From the NCBI GenBank assembly GCA_028554755.1, contig JAPTOF010000002.1, forward strand, positions 30,372,501-30,436,500: a DNA stretch of 64,000 bases, read 5' to 3'. How positions within the stretch are numbered: position 1 is the stretch's first letter; each line of letters begins with the position of its first letter. Of the stretch, positions 23,791 to 34,996 are shown one piece after another. The position numbers were made by a program, and so were the translations under genes. The notes beneath the pieces were generated by a model. That model saw nothing but the letters and a program-made list of their open reading frames with translations, ran no database searches and was not told the DNA's origin. Source of the DNA: Cordia subcordata. Lineage: Eukaryota; Streptophyta; Magnoliopsida; Boraginales; Cordiaceae.

Positions 23791-25763
23791 ACAACTTTCA
23801 TAAGTTTTCATTTTAATTTCTTTTTCTGCCAGTAGTTCTGGGTTGTAAATGGGTGGTCAATCATTCAATCATCATTGCAATCTTCAGTTTATTCAACGCA
23901 CGACTTTCATAGGCATTTACTATAGCTATTTTCTTTTCCGAGTTCATATTAAATGTTCTGAAACTTTAACGTAACAATCGAGTGCCATCTATCACATTAT
24001 TGTGTTGACTCTCAACTTTCATAAGCATTCACTTTAACTTATTTTTCCTTCACTAGTTTTGGGTTGTACTTGAACTGTTAATCATTCTATCATCACTGCA
24101 ATCATCCATTTGGTCAACGCATAACTTTCACAGGAATTTACTATAACCTTTTTCTTTTTGAGGTTCATATAAAATGCTTTGACACTTCAACGTAACAACT
24201 GAGTGTCATTTATTACATTGTTGTCTTTACTCACATCTTTCATAAGCATTCACTTCAACTTCTTTTTCTGCCACTGGTACTGGGTTGTATTTGAGCGGTT
24301 AATCATTCAATCATCACTATGATCGTCTGTTTATTCAATACACAACTTTCATAAGCATTTACTATAACCTTTTCTTTTTCAGGTTCATATTAAATAGTTC
24401 AAAACTTTAACGTAACAATCGAGTGCCGTCTATTAAATTATTGTTTTGACTCAACTTTCATAAGCATTCACTTTAACTTCTTTTTCCACCATTGGTTTTG
24501 GGTTGTATTTCAGCTAACATTCAGATCATCTATTTATTCAACGCACACCTTTCATAAGCATTTATTATAACCATTTCCTTTTTAGGTTCATATTAAATAG
24601 TTAAAAAATTAACGTAACAATAATTGTTTGAGTGTCATTTACCAAATTATTGTTTTGACTCTCAACTTTCACAAATATTCACTATAACTTTTTTTTTTTC
24701 CCCTCAAGTTCATATTAAATATTTCGAAACTTTAACGTAACAATAGAGTTATTGTGGAGTTCCATCCATCAAATTATCATTTTGACTGCACCAACGAGCA
24801 ACAATGATGTTGGACATGATTGCTAGCTTTGAGAGAACTGGTCCATCTCCATCATCAGTGTTAGGAATACCATTAAACTATTTCTGCAATTGCACAAGCC
24901 TTCATTCTTTCTTTGTTCTTGTTACATCACACCTTCGCGCTGATCAAATGAAACTGATCAAAGATGGGAAAAACTTTTCCAGAAAGATATTTTCATGCAA
25001 ATAAACCAAGTCATTTCCTTATTTTTCTCCCGTTTCCCCATTATATAAACTTCTGCCGACGTAACGTGACTTGATATACAAAACCATTATTAGAAACAAT
25101 ATTGCCATTAAAAGATCAAAAGTTTTTAATGCATCATAGTGAAAGGGTTAAGATTATTTCAGTGAGATGCGAGATAACCAAATCACCCAAAAGATCAAGA
25201 TCGAATATCAAAAAACTGAAGTGCTTCAATGTGATAATGGCCTCCAATAGAACTTGTAATTGAAAAGAAAATCATTTATAAACACTAGATGAGCATAAAT
25301 TCGAAAAGAATCCAACTCTAGTTATTTACCATTATGATGTGGAATGAGAAACTGTTAGCGAATATAGTAAAGTGGTATTACTGTTTTGATTTTCCCTTCT
25401 GAGTTTTATGATGGGCTTGGCCCATATAGTTGTACTTTTTATTTTACATTCACTGGGCTTCGCTTTTAGTCCAAGTAAACCATTGGGCCAGTTCCTCACG
25501 TTACATTCATGGATACCGTACATTCAAATACATCACTTCGAGTTACTTTAATATTAGCAAATGTACAAGAATTTACTATTACAGTCTGTTTGACACAATT
25601 TCTAAACCACTTATAGTTTCGGAGGAAAAAAAGAGAGAATTTTGTAAAAAAGCAGGTCCATGAGGTATTTGGTTATGGACAAAAACAGAGTTTTGACTAA
25701 TCCAAAATGGAGGTTTGAAAAAGCATCAATTGTGCTGCTTAGTTTTAGAAACCACAGGTTTAT

Positions 25764-25995
25764 GGGCCTGTTTGGATTGGCTTTTTTTTCAGGAAAAAAT
25801 ATTTTTTTTGGGGAAAAAAGTTACACTAAATTTGTAATAAATATTTGATTTGATTTCCAAAAAAACTGAAATTCTGAAAAAAAAACTCAAATACAGCGTT
25901 TTTCAGAAGCCAGAATTTTCAGCTTATCAAAAAAAGCTATTTTTCAAAAGCTGTCAAAAAAAGCGCTTTTAAAAAAAGCCAATCCAAACGAGCCC
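25764..25995. mobile_element. hAT-like MITE
   Basis: 232 bp with ~24-bp terminal inverted repeats: left GGGCCTGTTTGGATTGGC, right (reverse complement) GGGCTCGTTTGGATTGGC, each continuing into T runs. Very AT-rich interior, no coding capacity. Related ends occur at 49689-49921. No clear target duplication was found. Confidence 0.8.
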
Positions 25996-26039
25996 TATAT
26001 GTATACACTTTATTAATTATAACTATCACTACATACTTA

Positions 26040-26335
26040 TTTATGATTACTTATTAAACATGTTATTTAGATAAAATTAAAAACTTTAAAATTTTAAAAA
26101 TTAAAAAATTAAATAAGAATAAAAATTTAAAAATAAAAAAAGTAAAAATAAAAATTAAATATTAAACTTAAAAATAAAAAACTAAAAACTAGTAATTAAA
26201 AAAAATTAACAAATTAAAGAATTAACAATTAAAAAGATTAAAAAGATTTTTAAATTAAAAAATTAAGAAATTAACAGATAAAAAAAATAAGAAGTCAAAA
26301 ATTAAAAAATAAAACTAAAAATTAAAAAATTAATG
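26040..26335. repeat. A/T-rich low-complexity tract
   Basis: Nearly pure A and T with recurring AAAATTAAAAA on the plus strand. It lies between two MITEs and is absent from copy A. No feature beyond low complexity. Confidence 0.8.
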
Positions 26336-26840
26336 CCAAACGAGCCTTTAAAAATGCTTCTTGTGAGTTCAAAATTTGAAATTCACTTGTTTAGTTATTT
26401 TCAAAGAACTTTTACAGAAACATTGAAGCTAAAAGAAGTTGAAAACCCAAGACTTTTAAATTGGAGCTTTTTAGAAAAGGCTTTTGAAAACTATTTTTAC
26501 ATCATGTCAAAAAATTTTCTCTCATTTTTCTCAAAAATATTACTTATTTTTCCTGGGAATGTTACAACAGTAAGACTAGAAACGAACACGGCTCGTGACT
26601 CAAATTTGAATCTAGTCATTTGTTTTGGGTGAATGCCCTCGACTTAACTGGTGCCCAGTATAAGAGATGTGGTTGCACATCCAAAGTTTGTTAATTGGTG
26701 ATCGTGTTTCGAAGGTTGCTAGGTAAATTCCCTTGTCGTAGAAAAAGAAAAAAAAATTAACAATTTTTATCTAACAACACTTCTATTAAAGCTGTATACC
26801 TTAACAATTGAAATTTTATAATTAAGCCAAACAGAGGGTA
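26336..26840. mobile_element. MITE related to the SABATH intron-3 element, with nested SINE
   Basis: The body shares long stretches with 10421-10850 (TTTCTCAAAAATATTACT; ACAATTGAAATTTTA and AGCCAAACAGAGGG near the right end). The match is interrupted by the SINE-like sequence at 26545-26757, so that element landed inside this one. Confidence 0.55.
26545..26757 (+). mobile_element. tRNA-derived SINE, copy 1
   Basis: Homologous to 45349-45565: both have a box-B-like CAAATTTGAATCT / CAAGTTTGATATT, a middle part with CTCGA and CAGTATAAG-like sequence, a shared CTTGTCG before the tail and a terminal A-rich tail. Internal pol III-like boxes plus the A tail identify a SINE; the family is not known to me. 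Confidence 0.6.
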
Positions 26841-27017
26841 AATAAATTTATTGCTGTCATATTGCAACTTAAGCTTACATTAACCCCATATCTTTGAGAT
26901 GTGCAAAATTGCAGTGGTAGTGTGGCTGCAGAAGCTTTGTCGGGACAGCGTGGCGTGCATTTAAGGTCAAGCATAATACAAGTCAAATATTAAACTCAAC
27001 AATTGAGTTGTTGCAAT

Positions 27018-27268
27018 AACTAGTTTCTGTTTTTCCATATGACTATGCAAACTAAAATAACTTCCACATGCATGGCTTATTGTTTATGCCATTTGAGTTT
27101 CTTGGACATGGCACCGCATTTTAATACTCTCAAACTATTTCGCAACTAGTTTCTGTTTTTTCATATGACTATACAAACTAAAATAACTTCCACATGCTTG
27201 GCTTATTGTTTGTACTATTTGAGTTTCTTGGACAAGGCACCACATTTCAATACTCTCGAACCATTTTT
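27018..27268. repeat. 126-bp tandem duplication
   Basis: AACTAGTTTCTGTTTTT begins at 27018 and again at 27144. The two copies run in parallel through CTAAAATAACTTCCACATGC and GAGTTTCTTGGACA with scattered substitutions. No coding role is seen. Confidence 0.88.
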
Positions 27269-27269
27269 C

Positions 27270-27390
27270 TTTATCGTAGGACGAATGAGATAGTGGACTG
27301 ATTGGCTAAGAATGTTAAAATAGATTTCTTTCGTGATGATTGGATGCATTACCCCTTGTTAGGCCTCTTCAATATCTTGTACTATGTTTT
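27270..27390 (+). pseudogene. RNase H C-terminal relic (LINE-type)
   Basis: One frame reads RRTNEIVD, a stop, then LAKNVKIDFF and LLGLFNILYY, matching the end of the RNase H-like domain of plant LINE-derived proteins (REAN-x-x-AD-x-LAK). The stop replaces the usual Trp or Lys. A dead fragment inside the B-specific insertion. Confidence 0.5.
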
Positions 27391-28439
27391 TGAAACTACA
27401 GGTGTTGGATGATTTTGGTATTTGAAAGAAATTCTCTTTATTGACCAATATATATAGCACAGCGACATTAAAATGATTTGGCTGTGCAATTTGTACGTCA
27501 CCCACCGACCATGGAAAGCACCATTAAAACAATATCAAAGAGGAAGCCTAATACGGTTGGTGGTTTGGAGGCAATAATTTGTGTTTTTGCTATTTCCTTT
27601 AATCTTCTTTAATTTTCCGCAGCATATCTATTTCATTTTCTTAAGACGAGCCCGATCATATATATACATATAAGAGAATAGCGTAAATTATACAATCTTG
27701 AATATCCAGTTATATCTTTTCTATGAATGGAAGCATCTTAATTAAGGACCGGCCGCGTGAAAATTATATACCTCGGAAAAACTTGGGTATGAAAAAATCC
27801 GAAAGTCATAATAGAACAAAAACAAATATTAAGTAAGAGACAATAAAGAAGGAGAAGAAGGTGTGATCGATGTAATAAAAAAGTAAAATTTGAGCCACTG
27901 TCCAGAGGTCGGAACTAAGATTTGTTTCTAGTTTTTCTTAATAGACAGGAAAGAGTTTTTGTAGTAGGTAACAAAAACAATGTTACCTTGCACTTCGTAA
28001 CAATTATTTTGTATTGATTAATTATATTGTATATTGTTTGACGAGTCGATTAATGTTTTAGCAACCACACTCTAAAATACTACAAATGGATGAGAAAATT
28101 GGAGTATTTTAATCAAATACAAATATCTACTTGGGACATCCAAGAGGATATACAGATGGTTGTTCTAGTTTCATTTGTATTGATTCTTTGTCTGATCTTT
28201 GACATATATGCCTCCTAATCCTCTTATTATGCTCCTCCTATGCGGTGGCACCACACCAATTTTGCCCTACATCCTGGCTTTTTGAATATATAATGCTAAC
28301 TTATAGTGACCTTTGGTCTCCTCTATATGAATATGTGGTCCATTATTGTGACACTTTGGCAGTTGCATCTAGAAAGGAACTTCAAATATTAGAATAAACT
28401 CCATTCCAACTTGCAACAAATTAAGCTTCTACCAAATTT

Positions 28440-29949
28440 AAATTCCCTTCCTACTTTCCTTCTCTTATATTTGTCCTCAAGCTTTTACCCTAGCATTGCT
28501 TGCTCTTGATGGGGTGCTATGGGTGAATGAATTGTATTTTCAATTTTTAGTCTCTCTCTCTCAAATTGAAAAATATTAAAGATTAGACATCATAAACTGT
28601 CAATTCAACATCTACCTCACCACAATCTCAATGATTTTTCTTTGTATTTTTCTTGTGTCTAGAAAAGATATTGTTAATAAGATATCTATCACTAAACATT
28701 TTCTTTTTGTTCCTTTTCATTCTCTCTCTCCCTTTATTTGCCATTTCTTATGGAACGTGTAGCATCATAGTGACTGAAGTTGGATAGAATAGGCTCAATA
28801 ATCTAATACTCATGTACATATTAAATCTTCAAGCAAAACTTTAACACTTAAATATGTTGCCAAGGCTTGAAAAGTGCCAAGGCTTGGCTGGTGGGCAGGT
28901 TAGAAGAAATAATTGTGGGGTCAAATAGCTTTGCTTACACTTAGTTGCAATTTTGGGTTGCAAAATCGATTGAAATCCCAACCTCAAGACATTTTTTTAT
29001 TGGTCCTGATGTTGACTTAGCCCGGCAAAGACTATTAAAGCATAGTCGGTGGCAATAAAGTCACTATTTTTAAGCTCTAAAGTATAATTCTACAAAACCT
29101 ACAATTGTTTTTTTCTTTCCCATTAGTTATAAATGGATGAGGAAAGAATCCTAGGGCTTAACTTCGAAGACAGATTGAACAACCCTCTCATATTTAATTG
29201 TCTTAGTTTCTTTTTCAATTTTTAACTTTGAAGTCTAGAGAAAGCGTGAGGAAATTTCTTAAACTTCGAACCATATAAAGTAAAGACAACAAAATGAGGT
29301 ATAGTGAGTTGTAGAATTAAGTCAAAAAGTAAATTGATATGGCGATCTTGAAAAATTACAAGAAATAAAAAAATTACATAATTGAGTTTTGAGTCTACAC
29401 GTATATGTATTAACAGCCGAAATCATAAAACAATTGGCACACCTAAATTCGCGTGACAATCCTGAGCAACCTAAACCGGTCTAATAGTTTTTATCTTTTC
29501 TGTAAAGAAGCATTAGGAGCACTGAATTCTATCAAGAAATGAAGCTGAAAATAGTCAACAACTTGGACGGTGTAGAATTAAATGAGGAATCATCCTATTC
29601 AATCCTGGCCGCAACTAGTCAACTTTTACGGATGCAAAATGCCATCCAACCGTGAAGCATAAATCATTGATGTTGTATTATCAGGGGATGCAAATAGTTG
29701 GTAATATGGCTCCATATGTTTAAGAAAAGATTACAAAATGGAAAAGGTTGGAAAAGGTTACGTGCAAATAAACAAAAAGATGACATTGAGTCTTGGTTTG
29801 TTTTCTTCTTTGTTGTAAAACTTGCGCACAAGTGGATAAGAGCAACTGGTGTGTTGTAGTTTTTGGGTCAATAATGATACATATTGAACTTATCATATAT
29901 ACCCTGGCAACTCCAAGCCAAAGGAATTTTCTTGTTGTTTCAACTACCA
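28440..29949. other. Insertion specific to copy B, mostly unassigned
   Basis: The stretch 28440-30795 has no counterpart in copy A, where the flanking sequences join near 22436. Apart from the LINE tail at its end I recognise nothing; open frames are short. Confidence 0.45.
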
Positions 29950-30235
29950 CGATTATTCTTTCCATTAGCTGGAAATTATATCATATTGTTGAGGATATTA
30001 AGATGATTGTTGTTAGAAAGTTGATTCATTTTTAGTGCGTCAGGAGGTTTGCTAATCGCCCCGCTGAATGGGTTGCCAAAAACTATTTGCTAGGGAATTT
30101 GGCGTGTAACTAGGTAGGGAATAACCTTTCACGTTTGCCTTTGTGATCCATGACCAATATCTTGCTTGAATTTGTTAATTTGCTCGTTCCTATTTCTTCT
30201 TATTAATGAAATCCTATTTACCAAAAAAAAAAAAA
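29950..30235 (+). mobile_element. 3' end of a LINE (RNase H tail plus poly(A))
   Basis: In one frame from ~29985 the sequence reads VEDIKMIVVRKLIHF, a stop, then CVRRFANRPAEWVAKNY and LACN, a stop, and VGNNL, following the RNase H tail pattern of plant LINEs. A short 3' UTR and a run of 13 A at ~30222-30234 follow. This fits a 5'-truncated or decayed LINE insertion on the plus strand. The 5' limit is not defined. Confidence 0.6.
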
Positions 30236-30839
30236 GATGATTACTCTTTTTCTTTTTGGATACTCTTTTTAGGTTCATATTAAGGGTACCAAATCGAGAG
30301 ATATTAGCCTGTCAAAAAAAGTTATGGTTCAAATTAGTAGATACTAATTAGGACTTGTCGCAAAAAATTAATTTCTTAACTAACTGGAATGTGATACAAA
30401 AGGAAATCTCTTGCTTACCACTTAAGTGATATTTTTCGGCTGCTAAGTAGTAGACAAACGAGGTTGAAGTGCTTAGCTTTTTCTCCTAAATTAGTTACCA
30501 AGTCCTTTCATTAAGATCAAAAGAACTTTAAAACGTCGTCTTACATAACACTGCACTGTGCATTCACGCGATACAGGAAATGTTACCAATCTTCGACGTG
30601 GAAGCAGAAAAGGCACAATCACATGGAAAACTATTAATTGTCACTTGAAATTTAAGCTCGTTTTTCTAAAAGGAAAGAATGTTCCACAGATTAGAACATC
30701 CCATTACGCTAAAGTAATTATGCAGGGTGGTAATATACTAATAATATTGGGGACAAAAAGTTACCGTCTGTTCAACTAATCCTGTAATAACATGCCTTAA
30801 AGCTAAGCAAAACTCTTTTATCTTTTCATGTTGCTTGAG

Positions 30840-32950
30840 TGCCTCTGCTTTAATGCGTGGATTATTGAAAGCCACTGACTCCGGATTGTATTTGAGCCGA
30901 CAACCATGCGATCATCGGTGCTATCGTCAGCTTATTCATCGCACAATTTTTATTAGTATTCCCTATAACTTTTTTCCGGATTCATATTAAATATTTCAAA
31001 ATTTTAATGTAACACTAACTATAAAGTTATTGTTGAGTATTGTCTATCAGATTATTATTTTGACTCACAACTTCCATAAGTATACACTTTAACTTCTTTT
31101 TCTACCACTAGTTTTGGATTTTATTTGGACCGTCAATTTTGGATCATCACTGCAATTGTCTCTTTTCTCGTAGCACAACTTTCATAGGCATTTACTATAA
31201 CCATTAGCGGATCTACATGCATATATGGGGAGTCAATTGACCCCTCTTTTTTCCTTAAAAAAATAATATACGCCATAGAATTTTTTTAAAAAAATAGTGT
31301 AAACTATAATTTTTTTAATTAACCCCGTTTGGATATTTTTATTGAACCCTCTTAATTAAAAATAATAATATTGTTAAAGAGAAACCCTTTTATATTGAAT
31401 GCTAGGAATAATCTCGAGTTCTAGCAATTAATACTCAAAATAAGTTAAAGTATTCATTTAGAAAAAAATATATAATAATAAATTTCTTTTTGATGAATAT
31501 TTAAGCAGTCACACATTACTTTTAGATTTTTAGCACGTCATTGATGCCAAAACTTTTTTTGCATTTCCTTTTCTCAAAATTAATTTACTAATTTATTATT
31601 GATCTCAGTTAAAAAAATTTCTAGCTCTACCGCTAACTATAACCTTTTCTTTTTCAATTTGTATTAAATGCTTTTACACTTTACCGTAACAACTGAGTGT
31701 CGTCTATTACATTATTATTTTTTTTCACAACTTTCAGAAGTATTCACTGTAACTTCTTTTTCCACAACCGGTTTTGGATTATATTTTAACTGTCAATCAT
31801 TCAATCATCACTGCAATCGTCTCTTTATTGAATGCACAACTATCATAGGCATTTACTATAACCTTTTATTTTTCGATATTTAATGCTTTTAAACTTTAAC
31901 ATAACAACTGAGTATTATCTATTACATTATTGTTTTGACTCTCAACTTCTATAAGCATTCACTTTAACTTCATTTCCACTGCTAGTTTTGGGTTGTATTC
32001 GAGCTATCAATCATTCGATCATCACTGCGATTGTCTTTTTGGTCACTGCACAACTTTCATAGACATTTACTGTAACCTTTTCTTTTTGGTTCATATTAAA
32101 TGCTTTGACACTGTAATGTAATAACTTAGTGTCATCTATCACAAGATTATTTTTACTCACAACTTTCATAAGTATTCAACATAACTTCTTTTTCCACCAC
32201 TGGTTTTGGATTGTATTTTAGCTATCAATCATTCAATGATCACTGCAATCGTCTCTTTAATCAACGCACAATTTTCATAGGCATTTACAAAAACCTTCTC
32301 TTTTTTGGTTTATATTAAATGCTTTGAACTTTAACATAACAATCGAGCGTCATTTATCATGTTATTGTTTTGACTCTCAACTTTCGTAAGCATTCATTTT
32401 AACTTCTTTTTCCTCCGTTGGTTCTGGGTTGTATTTGAGCTATGAATCGTTTGATCGTCACTGCAATCGTCCATTTGGTCAACGCACAACTTTCATAGGC
32501 ATTTATTGTAACCTTTTCTTTTTAGGTTCATATTAAATGCTTCTTCACTTTAACGTAACAACTGAGTGTCATCTATCACATTATTTTTTTTTTACTCTCA
32601 ACCTTCAATAAGCATTCACTTTAACTTCTTTTTCCGCCATTGGTACTGGGTTGTATTTAAGCTATCAATCATTCGATTGTTGCTATGATCGTTTGTTTAT
32701 TCAACGCTCAACTTTTATAAACATTTATTATAACCTTTTCTTTTTCAAGTTCATGTTAAATAGTTTGAAACTTTAATGTAACAAACGTGCATCATCAATC
32801 AAATTACTATTTTGACTCTCAACTTTTATAAGTATTCACTGCAACTTCTTTTTTTTTTTTTTCCCCTCAAATTCACTGTGAGTTCTTTTTTTTTTTTTTT
32901 TCAAATTCATATTAAGTATCTCGAAACTTTATCGTATCAGTAAAGTTATC
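30840..32950 (+). repeat. ~220-bp tandem array, copy B (7 units plus partial)
   Basis: Same unit as in copy A. Phrase positions near 30886, 31126, 31776, 31990, 32209, 32427 and 32648 give spacings of 214-240 bp, except for one gap of 650 that holds a ~430-bp insertion. Two or more extra units compared with copy A show array expansion or contraction after duplication. No protein or RNA family recognised. Confidence 0.88.
31200..31640. mobile_element. Small inserted element in the tandem array
   Basis: About 430 bp interrupt one repeat unit. The ends are TAGCGGATCTAC on the left and, in reverse complement, TAGCGGTAGAGC on the right, short terminal inverted repeats. The flanks read ACTATAACC on both sides, which may be a target duplication of the array phrase. 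No coding capacity. Confidence 0.6.
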
Positions 32951-33525
32951 GTGGAGTTCCAACCATCAAATTATCATTTTGACTGCACCAACCAGCAACA
33001 ATTATGTTGGACATGATTGCTAGCTTTGAGAGAAGAACTGGTCCATCTCCATCATCAATGTTAGGAATACCATTAAACTATTCCTGCAACTGCACAAGCC
33101 TTCATCCTTGTTCTTATTACATCATACCTTCACAGTTCACGCTGATCAAATGACACCACTGTTTACTACGTCGTAAAGACTCTGTCCGCAAAACAAATAA
33201 GGCAACCTTTGGGTTCATGAAATTCATGGGAGCAAAATAGAGAATATTAATAAAGCTCTAAGTAATTCATTTTTTAAAATAATTATTCAAACTCACTATG
33301 TTAACTTATTAATCGTCAGACTAGATCAGTGCAACAGGAAGGTTAACCATCAGATCAGTCAAACAAAACCATTAAATTACTAATTAGGGAAACAAAATTT
33401 AAGAAAAATACAAAAGCGCGAAAATATAATAATTTCGGCTGCATTAGGAAATTAGTAACAAGTGATTAACTAGTAATTAACCTTTCCACATCACATCATT
33501 ACATACTAATCTTTCTTTTTTTGGC

Positions 33526-34311
33526 TTAAACGGATTTTAACTCTTTAAGCTCTTGCATTTTTTGTACGTGAAAATGTTCTCTATGCTTATCGATGAAAGC
33601 ATCAATCGCTAGTTTAAACTCTTCGCTGCTTAAACTTTCCACCGTGTCAAAAGATGACGTCGCGGTGCCAATTTTCTCATCGGGCTTGATGATTGATCGC
33701 CGCCGCATCTCGGTCTCCGATCGGCCGAGCTCTCGCCGCCGCGGCCTCACCGCGATCTCCTGCCTCAGCTTCTCCGACTGCGTCCTCTCAAACTTTCGTA
33801 TCTGCCTCGTTGCCTTGGCTATCGCCGTCTCCACTGCCTCGCATTGCGCGTTCTCCGCCACCACAATCTGCATTTCCTTCTCCTCTTCCTCCACCTCCGC
33901 ACCGCCGCCGTCATTCTCGGCCGCGATCATCTCCTTCTTCTCCTCCGTCAATTCACTTTCACGATCAGAGCCGACAGGCTGCTGAGACTCGCTGTGGCGG
34001 GCATATTCGTCGTAGAGATCACCGCCACCGGGAATATCCCCGGCGCCGTTTCTCCGGCAGTGTAGAAGCAGAACGACAATAATCGCATTCCCGATGAGGA
34101 AGGCAACATGCGGATTGAGCACATAACCCGAAACCGGAGACAAAGAATCGCCGGCAAATTCAACGATCGCTGGCATGTTCTTCGACGTCCACGACAACAA
34201 CATCACAACCACCACCACTTTCCAGAGCTTCTTAATCCTTTGAAAACGCTTAAACCTCGCTATCGCTTTCGCCTTTTCGTATTTCACGTTATCAAATCTC
34301 TCACCATCCAT
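33526..34311 (-). CDS. DUF4408/DUF761 membrane protein
   Basis: Single-exon gene of 261 aa. The N-terminal third fits DUF4408: a basic stretch (residues 13-30), a hydrophobic segment at ~29-44, a second at ~68-84, then cytosolic sequence. The middle (105-165) is highly acidic with runs of Glu. Residues ~165-210 are basic (RPRRRELGRSETEMRRR). The C-terminus (~227-247, SSEEFKLAIDAFIDKHREHF) is the DUF761 motif. Proteins with this pair are plant-specific, mostly of unknown function; some DUF761 proteins have been linked to growth and stress. The ATG at 34311 is the first in the frame and gives the usual N-terminus. Codon use is GC-rich compared with the surroundings, as expected of a real gene. 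No molecular function can be assigned. Confidence 0.92.
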   Translation of the reverse strand: MDGERFDNVKYEKAKAIARFKRFQRIKKLWKVVVVVMLLSWTSKNMPAIVEFAGDSLSPVSGYVLNPHVAFLIGNAIIVVLLLHCRRNGAGDIPGGGDLYDEYARHSESQQPVGSDRESELTEEKKEMIAAENDGGGAEVEEEEKEMQIVVAENAQCEAVETAIAKATRQIRKFERTQSEKLRQEIAVRPRRRELGRSETEMRRRSIIKPDEKIGTATSSFDTVESLSSEEFKLAIDAFIDKHREHFHVQKMQELKELKSV

Positions 34312-34951
34312 TTTTTCAAAAATCTCCCAAAATTTGAAAAACTGCAGTTTTAATTATCACCCAAAAAGAAAAAAGAAAAAGAAAATTAGGCGTCTGAGTG
34401 TATGTTGTGGTCAGGGTTTTTCAGAAGAAGGAGGGGGTTGGAGAAAATAAAATAGAAAAAGAGAGAAAAATATGCAAAGGCATAGACATGTATATTTCGT
34501 CGAAACAGAGATCATACATTACATGGAAACGATCATAAACAAAGAAAACAAAGGAGAAAAAGGCCAAAAACACACACACACACACACAAAACGTTTTGTT
34601 TTTCGATTTTCTGAAAAGACAACGTTATGGTTTCTGGGTTTGGGCCGTGTGCTTGGAGGGATACTACAAGGGGAATGAAGTCTGTGTAGTGCTGTGGCGT
34701 TTTATAGGCACAAGATTTCTTTTTCTTTTTGTCATCTCTTTTCCTTTATTGTTTGTGAAGAAAAAGCGGGGGGCAGCACTAAATTTATGCCATCAACAGC
34801 AATAATTAAGTGATAAATATATTAAGGCAATAATATCTAATAACTAATGCTCTGTGTTTCCTCTTTTTGTAACAAGTGAAATATTGTACTCGTTAATATT
34901 ATATCGTATGTACTATTTTAAGCAATTCCTTTATTCAAAAGTCAGGTTATA

Positions 34952-34953
<2 letters not shown>
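34312..34953. other. Upstream region of the DUF4408 gene with (AC)n
   Basis: Likely promoter and 5' leader of the minus-strand gene. An (AC)9 microsatellite lies at 34570-34588. No other gene is supported. Confidence 0.5.

Positions 34954-34992
<39 letters not shown>
34954..34992. repeat. (TA)n microsatellite
   Basis: About 20 TA units ending next to the CTAG terminus of a Helitron-like element; such elements favour AT targets. Confidence 0.95.

Positions 34993-34995
<3 letters not shown>

Positions 34996-34996
<1 letters not shown>

Larger units (their letters stand above)
22490..24790 (+). repeat. ~220-bp tandem array, copy A (5 units plus partial)
   Basis: A unit of ~220 bp recurs. The phrase G-G-R-T-T-G-T-A begins near 22512, 23829, 24060, 24281 and 24500, and each unit also has ACTTTCATAAGCATTCAC, a TAACCTTTTCTTTTT-like run and AACTTTAACGTAACAA. 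A MULE-like element (22681-23781) splits the first unit. No coding potential or known family was recognised. Confidence 0.88.
15117..25002 (+). repeat. Segmental duplication, copy A
   Basis: Direct copy of the segment at 25003-33153. Matching blocks, A to B: 15117-15580 to 25003-25430; 15595-16112 to 27585-28107; 21806-22010 to 28103-28290; 22290-22435 to 28290-28430; 22440-22680 to 30795-31067; 23782-24952 to 31060-33153. Blocks share long phrases such as CTACTTGGGACATCCAAGA and GACATGATTGCTAGCTTTG. Copy A is interrupted by a Copia element (16113-21805), a MULE-like element (22681-23781) and ~270 bp at 22010-22290 that is absent from B. No coding gene other than transposon sequence is seen. 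Confidence 0.9.
25003..33153 (+). repeat. Segmental duplication, copy B
   Basis: Tandem partner of 15117-25002 in the same orientation, separated from copy A's end (24952) by only ~50 bp. B lacks the Copia and MULE-like insertions of A but has its own: about 25440-27580 (MITEs, SINE, LINE tail), about 28440-30795 (with a LINE 3' end) and about 31200-31640. Homology stops at GCTGATCAAATGA in both copies (24952 and 33153). Confidence 0.9.

Noticed and set aside
22490..32950. CRISPR-like array
   Set aside because: Units of ~220 bp are contiguous with no unique spacers, and the DNA is plant nuclear.
33593..34082. Plus-strand open frames of about 130 codons rich in Ser, Pro and Arg
   Set aside because: They are antisense shadows of the DUF4408/DUF761 coding region, whose minus-strand frame carries the recognisable domains.
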